Below, piece after piece: positions 1-8,158 of a DNA stretch of 32,064 bases. Both the position numbers and the translations under genes were made by a program. Source of the DNA: SAR324 cluster bacterium (GTDB taxonomy: Bacteria; SAR324; JACQKK01); assembly GCA_027297205.1 (NCBI GenBank), contig JAPUIH010000031.1, positions 1 through 32,064 of the forward strand, read 5' to 3'. Below the pieces are notes generated by a model that had not been told where the DNA came from, did not search any database, and saw only the letters and a list, made by a program, of their open reading frames with translations. Within the stretch, counting starts at the first letter, position 1; each line of letters begins with the position of its first letter.

Positions 1-44
1 CCCCCGCGGAGGCATCGGCAGCCGAAGCGGCGACCGGCACCTAG
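1..44 (+). CDS. Possible 3' end of a gene cut by the window edge
   Basis: The first 44 bases can be read in the frame beginning at base 3 as an Ala/Glu-rich tail ending in TAG at 42-44. Low-complexity Ala/Glu tails are common at protein C-termini, and the next gene begins at 191 on the same strand. Only about 13 codons are visible, so this could equally be non-coding sequence. Confidence 0.2.
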   Translation, partial: PAEASAAEAATGT

Positions 45-190
45 CATTTCCCGCCATGGCCGGCGCCCAGCCCAGGGGGTCGTCAGGGCGGAGTCTGGGC
101 GTGCATCGCCCGGCACGGGCCGCGGTACGGCTGCCAGCGCCCATTATCTTTTCCCCAAATTCAATCATCCAACCAGACCCCGGCAGGGCC

Positions 191-784
191 ATGGGCCACG
201 GCCATAAATTTGACGTAAAAAAGCTGGAGCGGCTGCGGGACCCGGAGCGGCTCAGCTACCTCAATCCCGACAAAATCTGGGCAGTGATCGGCGATGACGG
301 TATGAAGACCGTGATCGACCTTGGCGCGGGCATTGGGTTTTTCGCCATTCCCTTCAGCCGCAAACTCTCTGCCGGGGTGCTTTATGCCTGCGATCTTTCC
401 GCGGAGATGATCGCGCATCTCAATGAAGCGTTGCGGCATGAAGGGGTCGGCAATGTCGTAGCGGTGAAGACCGGGGAAGTGGAGGTGCCCCTGGATGACG
501 GTATCGCGGATCTGGTCTTTATGGTCAATCTGCATCACGAGTTCGACCAGCCCTTGCAGTCCCTGCGGGAATGCCGGCGCTTGCTGCGGCCTGGCGGCCG
601 CATCGCGGTGATCGATTGGGCGCCCGTGGATTCCCCGTCCGGCCCGCCGCGCCATGTGCGCTTCGAGCCCGAAACGGTGCGCGATCAACTGCGCGGTGTA
701 GGCTTCGAGGATGTGCAATCCCACTCATTGCTTCCCTACCACTTTGTGATAACGTCACGGACAGCCGAGACGGAGGACAATTAA
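191..784 (+). CDS. Class I SAM-dependent methyltransferase (UbiE-like fold)
   Basis: A 197-residue protein with a class I Rossmann methyltransferase fold. SAM-binding motif I is VIDLGAGIGFF (about residues 39-49), followed by an acidic loop (YACDLSAEM) and the later LRPGGRIAVIDW strand. The reading frame is open back to base 56, but I chose ATG 191. From there the protein starts MGHGHKFDVKKLERLRDPER, the usual beginning of small UbiE-like methyltransferases, and AGGG lies just upstream. The extra N-terminal residues of the longer frame look like translated intergenic DNA. The acceptor substrate cannot be told: there is no cysteine set of the ArsM type and no membrane segment. It lies 256 bp upstream of a molybdenum oxidoreductase gene pair on the same strand, so a linked role is possible but unproven. 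Confidence 0.85.
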   Translation: MGHGHKFDVKKLERLRDPERLSYLNPDKIWAVIGDDGMKTVIDLGAGIGFFAIPFSRKLSAGVLYACDLSAEMIAHLNEALRHEGVGNVVAVKTGEVEVPLDDGIADLVFMVNLHHEFDQPLQSLRECRRLLRPGGRIAVIDWAPVDSPSGPPRHVRFEPETVRDQLRGVGFEDVQSHSLLPYHFVITSRTAETEDN

Positions 785-1040
785 TCTCCGGGCAAAGGAT
801 AATCCCCCTATTGGCCTGACCGGGTAAAGTCCCACGCGTTCTTCGCTCCGGATGCTTGCCGTACGGCGTAGTGCCGGCCGGATCAGTTGCCAGTGCCGCG
901 GACAGAAGCAACTGACCCTGTCGCCGTTCTGGGCCATGGAATGGGCCTGGCATTCCGGAGATCGAGGGCTCCACACCCTGTATTTTCAATCTCTTGGGCC
1001 GGCGCCTCCTCCTGATCGAACTCGGCATGAACAGGCGAGC
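785..1040. other. Intergenic region with two small inverted repeats
   Basis: This 256-bp gap between the methyltransferase and ferredoxin/NrfD genes has no convincing ORF. It holds an 8-bp inverted repeat, TCAGTTGC (883-890) and GCAACTGA (908-915), and a 6-bp one, GGAATG (938-943) and CATTCC (951-956). Either could be an operator or an RNA hairpin. The reading frame of the downstream gene is open back to 852, but that part does not resemble the ferredoxin family. Confidence 0.35.
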
Positions 1041-2657
1041 ATGAATTACGGATTCATAATCGACAATCGCAAATGCATTGGCTGCCATGCCTGCACGGTG
1101 GCCTGCAAGGCCGAACACGACGTTCCCGTGGGTGTCAACCGCACCTGGGTCAAATATGTGGAGAAGGGAATTTATCCTCATACCCGCCGCGTGTTCAGCG
1201 TGCTGCGCTGCAATCATTGCGAGGCGGCGCCCTGCGTGGAAATCTGCCCGGTGACCTCCCTGTTCATGCGTGAGGACGGCATAGTCGACTTTGATAGCGA
1301 GCGCTGTATCGGCTGCAAAGCCTGCATGCAGGCCTGTCCCTATGATGCCCTCTACATCGATCCCCAGAGCAACACCTCGGCCAAATGCAACTACTGCGCG
1401 CACCGCATCGATGTCGGGCTGGAGCCGGCCTGCGTTAACGTCTGCCCCGTGCACGCCATCGTGTCCGGCGACATGCAAGATCCGGATACGGAGATCGCGC
1501 GGCTGCTGAGCCGGCAACAGGTGACCGTCCGCAAACCGGAGAAGAATACCCGTCCCAAGTTGTTTTATATTGACGGGGACGAGGCGGCCCTGCGGCCGCA
1601 AGAGGCCCCTCCGCGCAATGAGTATACCCAGGCCGAGCAGGTCACCGGAGTGGGGCATTTCGCGGCTTACGCGGAACAATTGGCGGGGCTGAGCAATCGC
1701 TCCCTGCGCAGTAAAGTGCTGGCGGCGGACGAGCGTAAAGACAACGCCGCGGCCAGCGCCGCGAAGAACAATGGCGCGGCCCTGGCGGCCCCGCGGCGCA
1801 CCTACGATGCGCCCCACAAGGGTGTGCTGTGGGACTGGGAGGTCTCTGGCTACCTGTGGACCAAGTCCATCGCCGCGGGTGTGCTCTTTCTCCCCCTGCT
1901 GCTGGAACTGGCCGGGGGGGCGGCTTTGCCCGATCGGCTGGCGCGGGCGGCCGGGATCGTTTCCCTGCTTTTTCTGGCGCTCACCGGGGTTTTGCTGGTG
2001 AAAGACCTGGATCGCCCCGAACGATTTCTCTACGTGCTGCTACGGCCCCAATGGCGCTCCTGGCTGGTGCGCGGTGCGTATATCGTGCTGGGTTTCGGCT
2101 CGCTTACCACTCTGTGGACGCTGCATCTGTTTTTTGGGGACGCCGATTCGGCGGCGGGGGCTGTTGTATTGCTAAAAGCCCTGGTAATGCTGCTGGGCGG
2201 GCTCACCGCGGTGTACACCGCCTTTCTGTTCGCCCAGGCCAAGGGCCGGGATTTCTGGCAGAGCCCGCTTTTGCCGGTGCATATGCTGGTGCAAAGCGCC
2301 CTGGCCGGGCTGGCGGTGCTGCTGTTGATGGGCCGCCTGGCCGAGCTGGACGTGAGCGCCCAGCTGCTGCCCGTGTTGCAGGGGGGGCTGGTGCTGCACC
2401 TGGGCCTGCTGCTGTTGGAATTCAACCTGACCCATGTCACCGCGGATGCGGCTTCCGCCGCCGCGCTGATATTGCGTGGCCCCCTGCGCGCGCCGTTCTG
2501 GTCGGCGGTGCTGTTGGGCAATGCCCTGCCCCTGCTGATGCTGCTGCTGGACGGGGGTGGCCTGTTCCTGCTTCCGGCCTGCGTGCTGGTCTTGCTGTTC
2601 GCCCTGGTGATGGAGCATGTGTGGGTGCGCGCCCCACAACTGATCGCGCTAAGCTAG
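1041..2657 (+). CDS. Fused four-cluster ferredoxin (DmsB/PsrB-like) and NrfD-type membrane subunit
   Basis: This 538-residue protein combines what are normally two subunits of a complex iron-sulfur molybdoenzyme. Residues 1 to about 180 are an electron-transfer subunit with four cysteine groups for four [4Fe-4S] clusters: CIGCHACTVAC (C12, C15, C18, C22), CNHCEAAPC, CIGCKACMQAC and CNYC...ACVNVC. After a linker of roughly 80 residues rich in Ala, Glu and Arg, the C-terminal part (about 258-538) has eight hydrophobic segments. It shows NrfD-family features such as DLDRPERFLYVL after the second helix and an ending like VWVRAPQLIALS. NrfD subunits anchor the complex and exchange electrons with quinone. 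ATG 1041 was chosen because the ferredoxin homology starts there. The next gene, 42 bp downstream, encodes the matching catalytic subunit. The B-C fusion is uncommon. Confidence 0.88.
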   Translation: MNYGFIIDNRKCIGCHACTVACKAEHDVPVGVNRTWVKYVEKGIYPHTRRVFSVLRCNHCEAAPCVEICPVTSLFMREDGIVDFDSERCIGCKACMQACPYDALYIDPQSNTSAKCNYCAHRIDVGLEPACVNVCPVHAIVSGDMQDPDTEIARLLSRQQVTVRKPEKNTRPKLFYIDGDEAALRPQEAPPRNEYTQAEQVTGVGHFAAYAEQLAGLSNRSLRSKVLAADERKDNAAASAAKNNGAALAAPRRTYDAPHKGVLWDWEVSGYLWTKSIAAGVLFLPLLLELAGGAALPDRLARAAGIVSLLFLALTGVLLVKDLDRPERFLYVLLRPQWRSWLVRGAYIVLGFGSLTTLWTLHLFFGDADSAAGAVVLLKALVMLLGGLTAVYTAFLFAQAKGRDFWQSPLLPVHMLVQSALAGLAVLLLMGRLAELDVSAQLLPVLQGGLVLHLGLLLLEFNLTHVTADAASAAALILRGPLRAPFWSAVLLGNALPLLMLLLDGGGLFLLPACVLVLLFALVMEHVWVRAPQLIALS

Positions 2658-2699
2658 GGCCTTCCTTGCCAAGGCATTTGTTAACCGCGAACTCTTAGT

Positions 2700-5570
2700 A
2701 TGGTGATGATCAACAAATCCTGGATCGAGAAAACCGCCGAGCGGCTGAAACTGATCAAACCTCTTGAAACGGGGGATGGCGAGGCTTTGCCGCGCCTGAG
2801 CGTGACCGACTTGCAGGGCTTTCCGCCCCCGGAGCGGTGGCGGGATTGGGAGGAGTATGATGCCGGAGCCTGGCCCCTGAAAAAGAAGAAGCACTACCAG
2901 ATTATTCCCACCACCTGCTTCAACTGCGAATCCGCCTGCGGCATGGTGGCCTATGTGGACAAGGAGACGGGCAGCGTACGCAAATTCGAGGGCAATCCCT
3001 ATCATCCCGCCTCGCGGGGCCGCAACTGTGCCAAGGGCCCGGCCACCATCAACCAGATCAACGATCCCGAACGGATTCTCTACCCGCTGCGGCGCAAAGG
3101 GGCGCGGGGCTCCGGGCAATGGGAACGGGTGAGCTGGGGGGAGGTGCTGGACGATATCGCGGGCAGAATCCGCAAGGCCATCCAGGAAGAGCGCCGTAAC
3201 GAGGTGGTGTATCATGTGGGCCGTCCCGGGCATGAAGGTTATATGGACCGCGTCCTCAAATCCTGGGGCGTGGACGGCCACAACAGCCATACCAACATCT
3301 GCTCCGCCGGCGCGCGCCTGGGCTATGCCCTCTGGCAGGGCATCGACCGTCCATCCCCGGATTACGCCAACGCCCGCTTTATCCTGCTCATCAGTTCCCA
3401 TCTGGAAACCGGGCATTACTTCAACCCCCACGCCCAGCGCATCATGGAAGGCATGCAGGCCGGCGCGGAGCTGGCGGTGATGGACCCCCGCCTCTCCAAC
3501 ACGGCCAGCATGGCCCGTTACTGGATGCCCACCTATCCCGGCTCGGAAGCCGCCGTGCTGCTGGCCATGGCGCGGGTGATCCTGGCGGAGGGGCTGTACA
3601 ACCGGGAATTTCTGGAAAACTGGGTCAACTGGCGTGCTTACATGGGCGCGCACCATCCCCGCGCGCCCCAGCAATTTGAGAGTTTCATCGAAAAGCTGCT
3701 GGAGCATTACGCGGAATTCACCCCCGCATACGCGGCCGCCGAGGCCCAGGTGGACGAGGAGACCATCGTCTCCGTGGCGCGCCGCATCGGGGCGGCGGGC
3801 ACCCGCTTTGCCTGCCACAACTGGCGCAGCGCGAGCTCCGGGAACCTGGGGGGCTGGCAGGTCGCGCGCTGCCTGCATTTCCTGAGTGTGCTGACAGGTT
3901 CCGTGGGCACCGTGGGGGGCACCCTGCCCGCGGCATGGAGCAAGTTCAAGCCCACCCTGTTCGACAATCCGCCGGCCCAGAAACTTTGGAACGAGTTGCA
4001 TTTTCCGGACGAGTACCCCCTGGCCCACTTCGAGATGAGCCCGATTCTGCCCCATATGATCAAGGAAGGCCGGGGCAGGATTGACGTGTATTTCACGCGG
4101 GTATTCAACCCGGTCTGGACTTTCCCGGACGGCTTCTCCTGGATCGAAACCCTGCGGGAGGAGAAGTACTTCGGCTGCCACATTGCGCTTACGCCGACCT
4201 GGAACGAGACTGCGTATTACGCGGATTACGTGCTGCCCATGGGTCATGCCTCCGAGCGCCACGACCTGAACAGTTACGAGACCCACGCGGGCATGTGGAT
4301 TGCCTTCAGGCAGCCCGTGCTGCGCCGGTTCGCCGAAGAGAACGGTCAGGCCGTGGAGTTCACCTATCAGGTCAATCCGGGTGAAGTGTGGGAAGAGGAC
4401 GAGTTCTGGATCGAGCTGTCCTGGCGCATTGACCCGGACGGCTCCCTGGGCATCCGCGAGCACTTCCTCTCCCCCTACCGGAAGGGCGAGAAGATCACGA
4501 TCGAGGAATACTACCGTTATATATTCGAGCATACCCCCGGCCTGCCCGAGGCGGCCCAGGCGGAGGGCATGAGCCCGCTCGCATACATGTGCCACTACGG
4601 GGCCTTCGAGATTTCGAGCAATGTGTACGAAAAGCACAACACCGTGCTGGACAAGAAAACCCTGCAAGGCACGCAGACCGACCAGGCCAGCGGTCTCATC
4701 ACCCGCGACGGCGCGCCCACGGGCGTGATGGCGCGGGGCGAGCCCCGGGAAGGCTTTCCCACCCCCTCACGCCTGCAGGAGTTTTACTCGCCCACCATGG
4801 AGGAGTGGGGTTGGCCCGAATATGCCCTGCCCGGTTACATCAAGAGCCATATCCATCCGGAAAAGCTGGCGCGGGACAAGCACGAATACGTGCTGGTGCC
4901 CACCTTCCGCCTGCCCAATCTAATTCACAGCCGGTCGGGCAACGCCAAGTGGCTGGTGGAGATAGCGCACCGCAATCCGATCTGGATTCATACCTCCATG
5001 GCCGAGGCCCTGGGCGTTGGCACCGGAGACCTGCTCAAGGTAAACACGGATATCGGTTATTTTATCGATAAGGTATGGGTGACCGAGGCCATCAAGCCCG
5101 GCGTGGTGGCCTGTTCCCATCACATCGGGCGCTGGCAGCTCGATGGAGGGCAGAAGGGCAACCAGTGGATGGCCAACACGGTGCGATTGGAGGAGGGCGG
5201 CGGCAAATGGCGCATGCATACGGTGACCGGCGTGCAGCCCTTCGCCAGTGACGATCCCGACTCCCGGCGCATGTTCTGGCGGGATGGTGGCGTGCACCAG
5301 AACATCACCCATGCGGTGCATCCGGACCCCGTCAGTGGCATGCATTGCTGGCACCAGCGGGTGCGCCTGGAAAAGCCCGGCCCGGAAGAAAAATACGGCG
5401 ATATCCTGGTGGATACCAAGCGCTCCTTCGCGGTCTACAAGGAATGGCTGGAAATGACGCGGCCCCCGCGGCGGGCGGACGGCCTGAGACGGCCCCTGTG
5501 GCTGGGGCGCCCCCTGCGCCCGGCCGATGAAGCCTTTTACAAGACCCCACGGACGGATGCGGCGGATTGA
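2700..5570 (+). CDS. Molybdopterin oxidoreductase catalytic subunit (DMSO reductase superfamily, Psr/Phs/Soe-like)
   Basis: This 956-residue protein is the catalytic subunit of a complex iron-sulfur molybdoenzyme. An N-terminal [4Fe-4S] motif (C73-x2-C76-x3-C80 ... C110) precedes the bis-MGD-binding domains. The segment around C201 (TNICSAGARLGYALW) aligns with the metal-ligand loop, so cysteine is the likely Mo ligand, as in polysulfide/thiosulfate reductases. There is no Tat signal: the protein starts MVMINKSWIEKTAERLKL, so it should stay in the cytoplasm. That orientation resembles sulfite-oxidising SoeA rather than exported PsrA/PhsA. Electrons would pass to the fused ferredoxin/NrfD partner upstream. 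The substrate is uncertain: sulfite, another sulfur compound or formate are all conceivable. ATG 2706 is an alternative start two codons in. The gene converges on the acyl-CoA dehydrogenase, 21 bp apart. Confidence 0.9.
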   Translation: MVMINKSWIEKTAERLKLIKPLETGDGEALPRLSVTDLQGFPPPERWRDWEEYDAGAWPLKKKKHYQIIPTTCFNCESACGMVAYVDKETGSVRKFEGNPYHPASRGRNCAKGPATINQINDPERILYPLRRKGARGSGQWERVSWGEVLDDIAGRIRKAIQEERRNEVVYHVGRPGHEGYMDRVLKSWGVDGHNSHTNICSAGARLGYALWQGIDRPSPDYANARFILLISSHLETGHYFNPHAQRIMEGMQAGAELAVMDPRLSNTASMARYWMPTYPGSEAAVLLAMARVILAEGLYNREFLENWVNWRAYMGAHHPRAPQQFESFIEKLLEHYAEFTPAYAAAEAQVDEETIVSVARRIGAAGTRFACHNWRSASSGNLGGWQVARCLHFLSVLTGSVGTVGGTLPAAWSKFKPTLFDNPPAQKLWNELHFPDEYPLAHFEMSPILPHMIKEGRGRIDVYFTRVFNPVWTFPDGFSWIETLREEKYFGCHIALTPTWNETAYYADYVLPMGHASERHDLNSYETHAGMWIAFRQPVLRRFAEENGQAVEFTYQVNPGEVWEEDEFWIELSWRIDPDGSLGIREHFLSPYRKGEKITIEEYYRYIFEHTPGLPEAAQAEGMSPLAYMCHYGAFEISSNVYEKHNTVLDKKTLQGTQTDQASGLITRDGAPTGVMARGEPREGFPTPSRLQEFYSPTMEEWGWPEYALPGYIKSHIHPEKLARDKHEYVLVPTFRLPNLIHSRSGNAKWLVEIAHRNPIWIHTSMAEALGVGTGDLLKVNTDIGYFIDKVWVTEAIKPGVVACSHHIGRWQLDGGQKGNQWMANTVRLEEGGGKWRMHTVTGVQPFASDDPDSRRMFWRDGGVHQNITHAVHPDPVSGMHCWHQRVRLEKPGPEEKYGDILVDTKRSFAVYKEWLEMTRPPRRADGLRRPLWLGRPLRPADEAFYKTPRTDAAD

Positions 5571-5591
5571 CAGGCCGCCTGGGAGGCGCGA
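5571..5591. terminator. Short hairpin between convergent genes
   Basis: CGCCT (5576-5580) and AGGCG (5584-5588) can pair around a GGG loop in the 21-bp gap between the convergent molybdoenzyme and acyl-CoA dehydrogenase genes. It could slow polymerase from both sides, but neither strand has a clear T-run. Confidence 0.25.
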
Positions 5592-7448
5592 TTAAAATGC
5601 CAGGGAGAATCCGCTGTCGGGAATTTCCATCGCGCTCAAGTCTCCCTCGGCAAGCACCTCGTTCAGGCTGAACACGGTGGGCAGGATATTGCGCGCATAG
5701 AAGCGGGCCGTGGCAATCTTACCTTGATAATACTGGGCGTCCTGGCTGTCTTCGGCGGCATTCTTCAAGCCTTCCTCCGCGGTGAGCGCCCCTTCCAGCA
5801 GCAGCTTTGCGATGAGCGTCTTGGACATGCTTTCCAGAAAGCGCGTCGCGGTGAGCAGGACTAACTCCCGTTTGTCCTGGGCGAAGAATTCCATATACTT
5901 GCCCAAGACCACGTTGAATCCTTCCATGGCCCGGCCCAGCGCGGCACTCTCGGCCTCGTAGCCCTTGTGGCCCCCGAGGGCTTTTACGAATTCAGCCATT
6001 TCACCGGTAAAGCGGCCGATAACCGCCCCGCCGTTCTGGGTCAGTTTGCGCCCCACCAGGTCCAGGGCCTGAATGCCGTTGGTGCCCTCGTAGACAGGGA
6101 ATATTCTGGAATCGCGCATATACTGCTCCGCCGGGTAGTCGGCCGTGTAGCCGGCTCCGCCATAAACCTGGAGCGCCAGGGAAGACACATGCACCGCCAT
6201 GTCGGAGACGAAGGATTTGGCCAGGGGGATGAACAGCCCGAAGTAATCCGTCAGGGCGTCAGCCGCCTCGCGGTCCGACTTGCTCAATGTTGTGGCTTCG
6301 TCCATCAGCCGTACTGTAAAAAAGATCAGCGCACGGCAGCCCTCCACGGTGGATTTCATCTCCATCAGCATGCGCCGCACGTCGGGATGCTCAATGATGG
6401 GCACCGCACCGCTTTCCGGCCGGCCATCGCGGAAGTGCGCCCCTTGCTTGCGGGTGCGGGCATAACTGAGGGCGTTCAGATAGGCCGTGGAGGCTACGGC
6501 CAGGGACTGCACGCCCACGCCTATGCGGGCTCCGTTCATCATGAGGAACATCTTGCGGATGCCTTCGCCCGGCTCCGCGCTTTCCTCCCTTTCGCCGCCC
6601 AGCAAATAGCCATCGCAGTTACCCGCCTCGCCAAAGGCCAGCGCCGCGGTGGCGGAGCCGTGAATGCCCATCTTGTGCTCGATACTGGTGCAAGTGACGT
6701 CGTTGAATTCTCCCAGGGAGCCGTCGGGGTTGACCTTGAACTTGGGCACGATGAACAGGGAGAGGCCGCGGGTGCCCTTGGGCGATCCTTCGATCCGCGC
6801 CAACACCAAATGCACGATATTTTCAGTGATATCGTGATCGCCCCCGGAGATGAAAATCTTATTTCCGGTGATCTTGTAGCTGCCGTTGGAATTGGGCACG
6901 GCCTTGGTGCTGCTCAATCCCACGTCCGAGCCCGCGTGCGATTCCGTGAGCACCATGGTGCCGCCCCAGGTGCCGTTATCCAGCTTGGCGCTGTAAATCT
7001 CGCGCTGCTCCGGAGTGCCGAAGGCGCGTATCACGTTCGCCGCGCCGTTGGTGAGCGCGGGATACATCTGAAACGCGGTGTTGGCTCCACTCATCATTTC
7101 CGTAACGGCGATGCCGAGCAAGTTGGGTGCGCCCTGCCCTCCCGCCTCTTCGGACATGGACAGGGTGTTCCAGCCGCCCTCATAATACTGCTTCCAAAGC
7201 TCGTGCATCTCCGGGGGCACTTTTACGCCATCCTCCGTTTTCTGCACGCCGGTCCTGTCCGAGGATTGCAGGGTCGGCCCGATTACTTCCGATGCGAAAT
7301 GGTGGGCTTCCTTGAGAATCATGCGCGCGTCTTCCTCGCTGAAATGGTCGAAGGGCGGGGAAGAAAACAGATCGGTTAGCCTGAACTGCTCGAACAGGGT
7401 AAATTCCAGCTCCTTCAGATCGGCTTTGAAAAAATTAACATCGCTCAT
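5592..7448 (-). CDS. Acyl-CoA dehydrogenase, large (~600 aa) class
   Basis: This 618-residue flavoprotein should oxidise an acyl-CoA to the 2-enoyl-CoA and pass electrons to ETF. Visible landmarks are the FAD/substrate-binding segment MVLTESHAGSDVG in the beta domain, and VYEGTNGIQALDL near residue 450, whose glutamate is the expected catalytic base. After that comes a C-terminal extension of about 150 residues, typical of the long acyl-CoA dehydrogenases that include DmdC-like 3-methylmercaptopropionyl-CoA dehydrogenases. The frame is open 16 codons further upstream. I chose ATG 7448 because AGGAGCTGTTTCATG gives a good ribosome-binding site and the family starts near MSDVNFF. Substrate chain length cannot be read from the sequence. 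It lies 146 bp downstream of the hydrogenase-like operon on the same strand but has its own candidate promoter. Confidence 0.95.
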   Translation of the reverse strand: MSDVNFFKADLKELEFTLFEQFRLTDLFSSPPFDHFSEEDARMILKEAHHFASEVIGPTLQSSDRTGVQKTEDGVKVPPEMHELWKQYYEGGWNTLSMSEEAGGQGAPNLLGIAVTEMMSGANTAFQMYPALTNGAANVIRAFGTPEQREIYSAKLDNGTWGGTMVLTESHAGSDVGLSSTKAVPNSNGSYKITGNKIFISGGDHDITENIVHLVLARIEGSPKGTRGLSLFIVPKFKVNPDGSLGEFNDVTCTSIEHKMGIHGSATAALAFGEAGNCDGYLLGGEREESAEPGEGIRKMFLMMNGARIGVGVQSLAVASTAYLNALSYARTRKQGAHFRDGRPESGAVPIIEHPDVRRMLMEMKSTVEGCRALIFFTVRLMDEATTLSKSDREAADALTDYFGLFIPLAKSFVSDMAVHVSSLALQVYGGAGYTADYPAEQYMRDSRIFPVYEGTNGIQALDLVGRKLTQNGGAVIGRFTGEMAEFVKALGGHKGYEAESAALGRAMEGFNVVLGKYMEFFAQDKRELVLLTATRFLESMSKTLIAKLLLEGALTAEEGLKNAAEDSQDAQYYQGKIATARFYARNILPTVFSLNEVLAEGDLSAMEIPDSGFSLAF

Positions 7449-7546
7449 GAAACAGCTCCTAATTGGCTGCGAAGTCGCCTTGGTCTCCCTATGCACTCCC
7501 CATTGCCGACGGCGTCAGGTGCAGGTTTAATAACGCCTTTTTGTTA

Positions 7547-7576
7547 ATTATGACCCAGAATATAATGACTCCCCAA
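7547..7576 (-). promoter_or_regulatory. Candidate sigma-70 promoter for the acyl-CoA dehydrogenase
   Basis: On the minus strand, TTGGGG (7571-7576) and CATAAT (7547-7552, five of six matches to the -10 consensus) are 18 bp apart. They lie about 100 bp upstream of the acyl-CoA dehydrogenase start in an AT-rich patch. The -35 match is weak. Confidence 0.3.
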
Positions 7577-7594
7577 ATTTTAATATGGGATCGG

Positions 7595-8158
7595 TTACGG
7601 ACTGTACAAATAGGGGCGCATCCGCCGAGTGTAGTCCCTGATACTGTAGAACAGCCGCAGCAGCAGGAACGCCAGCAAATAATACAGCCCCAGGCCGTGG
7701 ATTTTGCTCCAGATCAGGAATGGGCTGTCCGGCAGCAGGGAGTAGCCATATCTGGCGGTCATGAACATTTCAATTCCGGAAATCAGCACGGCGCAAAGGC
7801 TGATCCAGTATCCAAGCCCGGCCACGACCCGCATGGGGGGGCGCGCTCTGATGACCGGCCATGGCCATCCGTTCCTGGCCGCACGAAACCCGCGCGGAAT
7901 GCTATGGACCAGCATGACCAGGCGGCACAGGCACTCGATCAAAATGACCAGTGCAAACAGCCAGTGCAGTACGCGCAGCGCCGGATAGGGCAGCAGCGTC
8001 CCGCCTGTGGAAAATTTCAGGTAGAGGCCCGTCGCGATCAGGCCCAGCAGGGCGAGCAGACCGGCCGCCCTGCCCGTTTGCACCAGCATACGGTCGGTGT
8101 TGGCCAGCCAGTCCAGCAGATCGCCGCTGCTGATTTGCGGAATTTTAATGAACCGCAT
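7595..8158 (-). CDS. Hydrogenase-type membrane cytochrome b (HyaC/b561-like), short
   Basis: This 187-residue protein has four predicted membrane helices (about residues 30-48, 62-85, 114-133 and 150-172), as in the di-haem cytochrome b that links uptake hydrogenases to quinone. Histidines H65 (LHWLFAL), H85 (LVHSI) and H154 (KIHGLGLYY) are candidate haem ligands. The first helix lacks the histidine expected in HyaC, so one rather than two haems is possible. It is shorter than typical HyaC (about 235 residues). ATG 8158 overlaps the end of the large-subunit gene by 14 bp, which indicates translational coupling. The upstream part of the frame is a shadow of the large-subunit gene. In context it should anchor and electrically connect the hydrogenase-like small subunit to the quinone pool, in either direction. 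Confidence 0.82.
   Translation of the reverse strand: MRFIKIPQISSGDLLDWLANTDRMLVQTGRAAGLLALLGLIATGLYLKFSTGGTLLPYPALRVLHWLFALVILIECLCRLVMLVHSIPRGFRAARNGWPWPVIRARPPMRVVAGLGYWISLCAVLISGIEMFMTARYGYSLLPDSPFLIWSKIHGLGLYYLLAFLLLRLFYSIRDYTRRMRPYLYSP

Noticed and set aside
525-1817. Long minus-strand ORF opposite the methyltransferase and ferredoxin genes
   Set aside because: Arg/Gly/His-rich translation with no recognisable domain; it overlaps two well-supported plus-strand genes and is a GC-frame shadow.
2649-4667. 672-codon minus-strand ORF opposite the molybdoenzyme gene
   Set aside because: It lies antisense to a clear molybdopterin oxidoreductase and has no family pattern; long antisense frames are expected in GC-rich coding DNA.
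5967-7379. 470-codon plus-strand ORF opposite the acyl-CoA dehydrogenase
   Set aside because: Antisense shadow; low-complexity His/Gly/Arg content and no domain, while the minus strand has a full acyl-CoA dehydrogenase.
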